The translations under genes and the position numbers were made by a program. This document shows positions 5,070 to 10,081 of a DNA stretch of 10,081 bases, piece by piece. Source of the stretch: Spirochaetes bacterium GWF1_49_6 (GTDB lineage Bacteria > Spirochaetota > Brevinematia > Brevinematales > GWF1-51-8). The stretch lies in NCBI GenBank assembly GCA_001829395.1, contig MIBD01000053.1, forward strand, positions 1-10,081, written 5' to 3'. Below the pieces are notes generated by a model, which made no database searches, was not told the origin of the DNA, and saw only the letters and a list, made by a program, of their open reading frames with translations. The stretch's first letter is position 1; each line of letters opens with the position of its first letter.

Positions 5070-6467
5070 ATGCCCCCGGTTAACGAGAATGATACTCTCC
5101 AGTTATTTGATAACGATATGCGGAAATTTCGCCCGAAAGATATTGTCGAACTGCTCGATCAGTATATAGTCGGACAGGATCGCGCCAAACGGCTGGTTGC
5201 CCTCGCGCTCCGTAACCGGATGCGCCGTAAGCTGGTGCCCGTGGAGCTTCGCGAGGAGATCGCGCCCAAAAACATCCTGATGATCGGGCCGACCGGGGTA
5301 GGGAAAACGGAGATCGCGCGGCGTATCTCCCAACTGGTCGACGCCCCCTTCGTGAAGGTCGAGGCCACCAAGTTTACCGAACGCGGCTATGTCGGGCGCG
5401 ATGTCGAATATATGATCCGCGCGCTCGTGAACCATTCGGTCAACCGGATCAAATCGCGGATGCGCGATGAAGTCCGCGAATCGGTGATCCCCGAGGTCAA
5501 TAAGCTCCTCCAGAAAGCGGTGTGGAGTCAGTTGAGCGAGGAGGGCGAGGTTCCCGAGTTCGAGATGCTGCCCGCCGATAAACGCAAGTTCCGTTCGGAT
5601 ATGATGAAAAAGCTGAGCGCGGGGGAATACGATAATACGGTAATCGAGATCAAGGTCAAGAAAAAGCCCGTCGCGATATTCCCGATGATCGATATGTTCC
5701 CCGGTATGGACGATGTGGAGACCAACTTCCAGTCGCTATTCGGCGGCGAAGGCGGAATGGAGACCGAGGAAAAGCGCAAGATGACCGTCAAAGACGCGCG
5801 CGATACGCTGACCGAACAATTTTTAGATGAACGGATTGATAAAGATAAAGCGATCCAACTTGGGTTGAAATGGGCGCAGGAAATGGGCATCATCTTCCTG
5901 GACGAGATCGATAAGATCGCGGATAAGGCGTCCGGGCATGGCCCCGACGTATCGCGCGAGGGAGTCCAACGCGACCTCCTGCCGATAGTCGAAGGAACGA
6001 CGGTCAGTACCAAGTACGGCGTCATCAAGACCGACCATATCCTGTTCATCGCCGCCGGGGCGTTCCATATCTCCAAACCCTCCGACATGATACCCGAACT
6101 CCAGGGGAGATTCCCCATCAGGGTGGAGATGGAAAGCCTGACGCGCGCCGATCTGAAACGAATCCTGGTCGAGCCGAAGAGTTCGCTGATCCGGCAGTAC
6201 ACCGAGCTTCTCGAGACGGAAGGGGTGAAAATCACTTTCAACGAGGCGGCGTATGACAAGATCGCCGAGCTCGCGTTTGAAATCAACAGTACCCTCGAAG
6301 ATATCGGCGCCCGGCGCCTCCATACGATCATGGAATTCCTGATGGAGGATATTTCGTTCAACGCGCCCGATATGCCGGGAGAGAAGGTCAAGATTACGAG
6401 CGAGTATGTGAAGGAACGGCTCAGCAAGATTATAAAAGACAGCGATGTCACGAAATATATCCTGTAG
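5070..6467 (+). CDS. hslU: ATP-dependent protease ATPase subunit HslU (ClpY)
   Basis: HslU is the AAA+ unfoldase that recognises, unfolds and threads substrates into HslV. The protein is 465 residues, slightly over the usual 440-460. In order it has the N-terminal segment with PKDIVELLDQYIVGQ (22-36), Walker A GPTGVGKT (73-80), and pore loop GYVG (106-109). An intermediate I-domain follows at roughly 115-240. Walker B is GIIFLDEID (273-281), with FIAAGAFH after it, then the arginine-bearing GRFPIRVE (346-353) and sensor 2 GARRLH (413-418). The C-terminal tail ends TKYIL, matching the tail that docks between HslV subunits and activates it. GGAG (5060-5063) overlaps the hslV end, 6 nt before the ATG, so translation is likely coupled. 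All key residues are present. Confidence 0.98.
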   Translation: MPPVNENDTLQLFDNDMRKFRPKDIVELLDQYIVGQDRAKRLVALALRNRMRRKLVPVELREEIAPKNILMIGPTGVGKTEIARRISQLVDAPFVKVEATKFTERGYVGRDVEYMIRALVNHSVNRIKSRMRDEVRESVIPEVNKLLQKAVWSQLSEEGEVPEFEMLPADKRKFRSDMMKKLSAGEYDNTVIEIKVKKKPVAIFPMIDMFPGMDDVETNFQSLFGGEGGMETEEKRKMTVKDARDTLTEQFLDERIDKDKAIQLGLKWAQEMGIIFLDEIDKIADKASGHGPDVSREGVQRDLLPIVEGTTVSTKYGVIKTDHILFIAAGAFHISKPSDMIPELQGRFPIRVEMESLTRADLKRILVEPKSSLIRQYTELLETEGVKITFNEAAYDKIAELAFEINSTLEDIGARRLHTIMEFLMEDISFNAPDMPGEKVKITSEYVKERLSKIIKDSDVTKYIL

Positions 6468-6479
6468 GCGGAGAGTTGC

Positions 6480-6779
6480 ATGGAAACGATGACCATCATC
6501 TATATCAGCATGGGCGTACTGGCCGCGATACTGATATTCTTATACAGCCTCCCCGTGATACGCGGAAAGCTCAGTAGTGGGAAAAGCGCCGAGGGAGAGG
6601 AAGTCCGAGCGGTAAAACAGACGCCCGCCGGGGGAGAAAAGGTCTGCCCGGTCTGTAAGACCCCGCTTTCCGAAGAAGACGTCGTTTATGTAAAAACATA
6701 TAAAGCTCAGCCGGAAGATAAAGTTTTTATTAAGGGTTGTTCCTACTGTTACGACCCCAATAAGGCAAAACGGGGATAA
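6480..6779 (+). CDS. Small membrane-anchored protein with CxxC/CxxC zinc-ribbon-like motif
   Basis: The protein is 99 residues. One hydrophobic helix (about residues 5-27) is followed by a basic turn (RGK, 28-30), so it is probably an N-terminal anchor with the C-terminal part in the cytosol. A flexible polar linker (31-53) leads to CPVC (56-59) and CSYC (87-90), which could hold one zinc ion as a rubredoxin-like or zinc-ribbon knuckle. No named family is recognised. GGAG (6470-6473) is 6 nt from the ATG; a second in-frame ATG (6489) lacks a better site. It starts 12 nt after hslU, and its TAA overlaps the next ATG by one base, so it is tightly built into the operon. The role is unknown; a small adaptor or metal-binding membrane protein is possible. 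Confidence 0.85.
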   Translation: METMTIIYISMGVLAAILIFLYSLPVIRGKLSSGKSAEGEEVRAVKQTPAGGEKVCPVCKTPLSEEDVVYVKTYKAQPEDKVFIKGCSYCYDPNKAKRG

Positions 6780-7663
6780 TGATGCTTGTTAATTCTTCAT
6801 GCCTCCCGTGTATCACTAATCAGATCGAACGGTTAATCAGGATGACTACGAGCGGCGATACGCATGTGAATGCTATCCGCAAGATTATAGACGAACTGAT
6901 TAGGGAAAAGCAGAGCGGAAAGGTGAGTCCTCCCGAAATCGCGCAGATAGTTTATATGGTGCTTGCCCGCCACTCCGGGGTAACAGACCCGTTCCGCGCG
7001 GAGAAGGAAACCTCGAACAGCGAGGCGTTGGAACTCTACCCCGTATTCAAGGAATATGCCGCGCGGGCGGCGGACAAGGTATCGGCCGCGGTAAAACTGG
7101 CGGCGCTCGGGAATATTATCGACTACGCGATTATGGGGCATGTTCCCGACTCGGACACGATACTGCATGAAGCCGAAAGTACGCAGTTCCGGATCGACGA
7201 ATTCGGCCGGTTTATGGAAGAAATTGAGCATGCGAAAACGTTATTATATATACTCGATAACAGCGGGGAAATTGTGCTGGACAGAGTTCTGATGGAAACC
7301 CTGCTGGAAAGATTTCCCGGACTGGCGATTACCGCGGTAACCCGTTCCGGGCCGGTCATCAACGATGTGACTCTCGACGATGCGCGCGCGGTCGGCCTCG
7401 ATAAGATCGTGAAGGTGATTTCTCCCGGAGGCGAGCCTATTCCCGGGATACCGCCAGTCCGTACCCCGGAGTTTTCAGCGATATTCGACGGTTCGGACGT
7501 CGTGCTCGCGAAGGGGCAGGGGAATTTTGAATCCCGCGCGATCAACCGCCCGGTATATCACCTTTTTAAAATTAAGTGCGGGGTGGTGGCGGAATTTACG
7601 GGATACCCGGAAAATAGTTTGATATTCTCTTACCGGAGCGGCCCGGATGAAGACGAACGATAA
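6779..7663 (+). CDS. DUF89 (ARMT1-like) family protein, putative metal-dependent phosphatase
   Basis: The protein is 294 residues, typical of the short archaeal/bacterial DUF89 branch. CLPC (8-11) opens the helical N-terminal domain, a CxxC feature of this branch. The catalytic domain has YILDNSGEIVLD (157-168) with Asp160/Asn161, and RSGPVINDVT (189-198) with Asp196. KGQGNFE (245-251) with Lys245 and CGVVAEFTG (267-275) follow. These match the Asp/Asn/Asp metal site and lysine known from characterised DUF89 proteins. Those proteins dephosphorylate sugar phosphates or damaged metabolites such as oxidised phosphopantetheine, as metabolite repair. The substrate here is unknown. The start ATG at 6779 overlaps the previous stop (TAATG); an adjacent ATG at 6782 is equally possible. 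The ribosome site is weak (GGGG at 6772-6775), so expression probably depends on translational coupling. Confidence 0.9.
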   Translation: MMLVNSSCLPCITNQIERLIRMTTSGDTHVNAIRKIIDELIREKQSGKVSPPEIAQIVYMVLARHSGVTDPFRAEKETSNSEALELYPVFKEYAARAADKVSAAVKLAALGNIIDYAIMGHVPDSDTILHEAESTQFRIDEFGRFMEEIEHAKTLLYILDNSGEIVLDRVLMETLLERFPGLAITAVTRSGPVINDVTLDDARAVGLDKIVKVISPGGEPIPGIPPVRTPEFSAIFDGSDVVLAKGQGNFESRAINRPVYHLFKIKCGVVAEFTGYPENSLIFSYRSGPDEDER

Positions 7664-8252
7664 AAAACAACCCGCCCACGGGCGGAAAATTATCCTCAGA
7701 TTAGCCCTCATCTTTGCTGTCACGGTATTCGCGATATTCCTGACGTCGCTCGGGGTAGTTCAGTTTTACCCTGCCACGGAGGATATGAACTGTAAGAAGG
7801 AACTTGCCGTAATATTCGGAGCCGGTATCAAGAAGGAAGGCCCGAGTATGGCGCTCCAGATGCGATTGGATAAGGGTTTGGAACTCTACCAGCAGAAAAA
7901 GGTACGCCTCTTTTTCATCAGCGGGACGATGTACGAAGTGCGCAGTATGAAGGCCTATCTGATCAAGCACGGGGTATCGCAGACGAATATTATAGAAGAT
8001 AAGATGGGAGTAACGACCCATGAAACAATGGAAAACGTTAAGGATTACACGATAGCAAATCATGTCAACGGAATTGTGTTCATCAGCCAGAAGTATCACA
8101 TTCCGAGAATAGTGTTGTTTGCCGGACGCAGCGGGATTACGAACGCGGAGTTTATCGCCGCCGAACGTAAGGAGATTCGCCTCAAGGAGTTGTGGATTTA
8201 CACGCTCCGGGAGGCGTTGGCGCTCATCCGAGCCTTTATACTTGGGTACTGA
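7647..8252 (+). CDS. SanA/YdcF-like DUF218 membrane protein
   Basis: The protein is 201 residues. A basic N-terminus and one transmembrane helix (about 15-37) are followed by a DUF218 domain, probably on the periplasmic side. Visible signatures are LAVIFGAGIKKEGPSMALQMRL (split as 53-60 and 61-73), the ISGT loop (91-94) followed by Glu97, and EDKMGVTTHETMENV (117-131). SQKYHIPR (147-154) matches the (S/T)Q-x-x-H-x-x-R motif. This fits the SanA subgroup, linked in enterobacteria to envelope barrier function and vancomycin sensitivity; the biochemical activity of the family is poorly defined. GGAG (7635-7638) is 8 nt before the ATG, and the gene overlaps the DUF89 gene by 17 nt in another frame, so the two are probably coupled. 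The C-terminal hydrophobic stretch (about 182-201) may form an amphipathic helix. Confidence 0.88.
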   Translation: MKTNDKKQPAHGRKIILRLALIFAVTVFAIFLTSLGVVQFYPATEDMNCKKELAVIFGAGIKKEGPSMALQMRLDKGLELYQQKKVRLFFISGTMYEVRSMKAYLIKHGVSQTNIIEDKMGVTTHETMENVKDYTIANHVNGIVFISQKYHIPRIVLFAGRSGITNAEFIAAERKEIRLKELWIYTLREALALIRAFILGY

Positions 8253-8253
8253 A

Positions 8254-8985
8254 ATGGAAAATGCTAACATTGCCGAGATTTTTTCTTCGATTCAAGGGGA
8301 AGGCCCCGAGGCGGGAATTCCCTACACTTTTCTACGTTTTACCGGATGCAACCTTCAATGCAGGTACTGTGATACCGAATGGGCGAACGAGCCGTTGGAA
8401 TCCGCGCGTGTACTGAAATGCAGTACGGATATCGCCGAGCATCACTTCAACCCCATTTCGGCCGAGGACTGCCTCGGGATACTGTCCGGGTTTAAGTACC
8501 GGAACCTCTGCTTTACCGGCGGGGAACCCATGCTTCAATCCGAGTTTATCGAGACCATTCTCGGCGGACTGAAGGGAAAGCGCCTGATGATGGAGACCAA
8601 CGGTACTTTGCGGGATAATATCACCCCGGCGCTCCTCGAACGGATTGACGTATGGTCGGTCGATATCAAACTCCCGTCGGTCTCCGGCGAGAACGTTATG
8701 GACGATAACCGTTACTTCCTGCAAAGGCTGGAAAACGCGAAGCAGGTAGTGATTAAGACGGTATTTTCCGACGAAACCCCGGAATCGGAACTAAAGGCGG
8801 CGCTTTCGATGGCGGACGAGTTCTATAAACTGAACCCCCGTATGTCGTTCGTATTCCAGCCGGTGACCGAGGAAAACAGGGTGCTCGCGGGCGATAACCT
8901 CGAGGTAATCTGCAAACTGATCGATAAGTATGCGTTCGAGATCAGGGTTCTGCCCCAGGTGCATAAGATACTCAAGTTATTATAG
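8254..8985 (+). CDS. queE: 7-carboxy-7-deazaguanine synthase QueE (radical SAM)
   Basis: QueE converts 6-carboxy-tetrahydropterin to 7-carboxy-7-deazaguanine, the ring-contraction step towards queuosine and other deazapurines. The protein is 243 residues, normal for the family. The SIQGEG motif is at 12-17. The radical SAM cluster is CNLQCRYC with Cys32, Cys36 and Cys39 (CX3CX2C). GGEP is at 89-92, METNGT at 113-118, DIKLPS at 137-142, QPV at 202-204, and LPQVHK at 233-238. The ATG at 8254 is chosen because the homologous N-terminus starts there; an upstream in-frame start at 8119 would read through the preceding gene in another frame. It begins one base after the DUF218 stop, with only a weak GGGT upstream, so coupling is likely. 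No queC, queD or queF is in the window. Confidence 0.95.
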   Translation: MENANIAEIFSSIQGEGPEAGIPYTFLRFTGCNLQCRYCDTEWANEPLESARVLKCSTDIAEHHFNPISAEDCLGILSGFKYRNLCFTGGEPMLQSEFIETILGGLKGKRLMMETNGTLRDNITPALLERIDVWSVDIKLPSVSGENVMDDNRYFLQRLENAKQVVIKTVFSDETPESELKAALSMADEFYKLNPRMSFVFQPVTEENRVLAGDNLEVICKLIDKYAFEIRVLPQVHKILKLL

Positions 8986-9015
8986 CAGACTGTCAGCCGT
9001 CCGATAATAGTATCC

Positions 9016-9040
9016 CTTGAGACAGGCGTCAAGCTTTTTT
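9016..9040 (+). terminator. Probable intrinsic terminator after queE
   Basis: CTTGA (9016-9020) and TCAAG (9029-9033) pair over an 8-nt loop, and one base later six T follow (9035-9040). An alternative register pairs CTT/AAG and GAC/GTC with a bulge. The stem is short and of modest GC content, but the position 30 nt after the queE stop and the T-tract fit the end of the hslV-queE operon. Confidence 0.55.
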
Positions 9041-9100
9041 AATGAACGCTCTCCTGTCATTGTAATCCGGCTTGTGCCGATACATATACGGGGATGAAAA

Positions 9101-9985
9101 TTGAAAGAAACGATCGATAACTATCTCAAATATCTAACGTATGAAAGGGGCAGTTCCGTGCATACCCTGAAAGCATACACCGAGGATTTCGACGTATTCC
9201 TCCGGTTCTGCGGCGAGGCCGGGATTCAGTCGTTCGCGGAAATCGACTACCGCGTGCTGATGAACTATCTCACCGAGCTCAGCGAGCGCCGCTTGAAGGC
9301 GTCGAGTCTCGAGCGCAAAATCGCCTCGTTGAAGTCGCTCTATAAATACCTTCTCCGCGAGGGGATTGTGAAAAAGAATCCCGCCGACCTTCTGTCTTCC
9401 CCCAAGAAGGAAAAACGCCTGCCCGCCGTCCTCGAGAAGAACGAGGCGCTCGACCTGCTGGAATCCATCCCCGAGGATAACCCGTTATCTCTGCGCGATA
9501 AGACGATGCTGACGCTTCTTTACGCGAGCGGACTCCGAGTGTCCGAGCTTACCGGCCTCGACATTCACGATATCGATTACCGTCAGGGAGTCGTGCGCGT
9601 GATCGGGAAGGGGTCGAAGGAACGGATAGTCCCGACAGGGGAGACCGCGCGGAAACTGCTCGCGGGGTATCTTGCCGTCCGGGAGGAATTTTGCCCGCCG
9701 GATGGCGATCGCGCGTTATTCCTGACACGACGCGGGAAACGTATCTCGGACCGGATGATCCGGTATATCCTCGAGGGGTATATCGCAAAACTCGCGGTCA
9801 ACAAGAACGTGCATCCGCACACCCTGCGGCATACGTTCGCGACACACCTGCTGGAGAACGGCGCGAATATCCGTGTCATCCAGGAGATGCTCGGCCATTC
9901 GAGCCTGTCCACCACCCAAATCTATACCCATCTGTCCCCGGAAAAACTCAAGGAAAGCTACGATAAGTTCCATCCCCACGCCTGA
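9101..9985 (+). CDS. Xer-type tyrosine recombinase (XerC/XerD)
   Basis: Xer recombinases resolve chromosome dimers at dif sites, usually as a XerC-XerD pair. The protein is 294 residues (family about 298). The N-terminal core-binding SAM-like domain covers 1-90. The catalytic domain has Arg146 in GLRVSEL, Lys170 in VIGKGSKER, His240 and Arg243 in HPHTLRH, His266 in LGHSSLSTTQIYTH, and the nucleophile Tyr275. All six catalytic residues are present. The middle (RQGVVRVIGKG) looks like XerD while the C-terminus (SYDKFHPHA) looks like XerC, so I do not choose between them. The start is a TTG with GGGG (9090-9093) 7 nt upstream; no in-frame ATG fits the homologous N-terminus. It lies after the queE terminator and is probably a separate unit, though no good promoter is visible in 9041-9100. 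Confidence 0.95.
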   Translation: MKETIDNYLKYLTYERGSSVHTLKAYTEDFDVFLRFCGEAGIQSFAEIDYRVLMNYLTELSERRLKASSLERKIASLKSLYKYLLREGIVKKNPADLLSSPKKEKRLPAVLEKNEALDLLESIPEDNPLSLRDKTMLTLLYASGLRVSELTGLDIHDIDYRQGVVRVIGKGSKERIVPTGETARKLLAGYLAVREEFCPPDGDRALFLTRRGKRISDRMIRYILEGYIAKLAVNKNVHPHTLRHTFATHLLENGANIRVIQEMLGHSSLSTTQIYTHLSPEKLKESYDKFHPHA

Positions 9986-10062
9986 CCGCTGCGCGGACTA
10001 AACCCATTACAAACCGAGAGCCTAACGTTCCGCGAGCCTGCGACGTAGAAAGAGACTATCAC

Positions 10063-10081
10063 AGGTGTCGCTCAGCGACCT
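10063..10081. other. Hairpin at the right window edge, possibly a truncated terminator
   Basis: GTCGC (10067-10071), loop TCA, GCGAC (10075-10079) form a perfect 5-bp stem, and AG/CT at the outside could add two pairs across a 2-nt bulge. It lies 78 nt after the Xer stop codon. Whether a T-tract follows cannot be seen. The rest of 9986-10062 holds no ORF or other signal I can support. Confidence 0.3.

Noticed and set aside
5528..6499. 323-codon open frame on the minus strand
   Set aside because: It lies wholly antisense to hslU, is Ser/Ile/Arg-rich with no domain, and arises from the codon bias of hslU.
8119..8253. Upstream in-frame extension of queE
   Set aside because: The extra 45 residues are Arg/Ser-rich, lie inside the DUF218 gene in another frame, and do not match the family N-terminus, which begins at the ATG at 8254.
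9060..9088. TTGTAA-17-CATATA as a promoter for the Xer gene
   Set aside because: The -10 matches only 3 of 6 consensus positions, and no alternative register is better, so I do not list it as a feature.
9986..10081. dif site or mobile-element end near the Xer gene
   Set aside because: No 28-bp dif-like sequence with two 11-bp arms and no terminal inverted repeat could be recognised.

Overview
The window reads as chromosomal housekeeping sequence from a diderm (Gram-negative type) bacterium of moderately high GC. Two predicted lipoproteins, a protein with an ordinary signal peptide, HslVU, a Xer recombinase, and promoters of sigma-70 type (17-bp spacers) all fit this. The orphan HATPase protein and a relaxed lipobox (Thr at -3) hint at a spirochaete or a related uncultivated lineage. 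That placement is weak and rests on general resemblance only. I see no rRNA, tRNA, CRISPR array, insertion sequence or prophage gene.

Left part (1-4258). Most genes here lie on the minus strand, and most appear to be transcribed singly, each with its own promoter. From the left edge they are: a truncated NfeD/ClpP-class membrane serine protease; ychF, a ribosome-associated ATPase with its own promoter and intrinsic terminator; an exported protein of unknown function; a small lipoprotein; and a second lipoprotein with a coiled-coil stretch and a strong UUCG terminator. One plus-strand gene, a stand-alone GHKL/HATPase-fold protein (2444-3103), sits among them. It is divergent from the exported protein and meets the small lipoprotein gene stop codon to stop codon with no base between.

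Right part (4457-8985). This is a tightly packed plus-strand operon: hslV, hslU, a membrane-anchored CxxC/CxxC protein, a DUF89 phosphatase-family protein, a SanA/YdcF-like DUF218 membrane protein, and queE. Gaps are 3, 12, -1, -17 and 1 bases, and a probable terminator follows queE. HslV and HslU together form the two-component ATP-dependent protease. The other four genes have no obvious shared pathway, although the tight coupling suggests co-expression. A leader of about 260 bases with a candidate 32-codon ORF precedes hslV.

Right edge (9101-10081). A Xer-type tyrosine recombinase with all catalytic residues starts at a TTG codon. About 95 bases without a gene follow, ending in a hairpin cut by the window edge.

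I did not find a clearly undescribed system. The points most worth checking are the HslVU operon composition, the promoter embedded in the ychF terminator, the orphan HATPase protein with a degenerate D-box, and the possible small ORF ahead of hslV.
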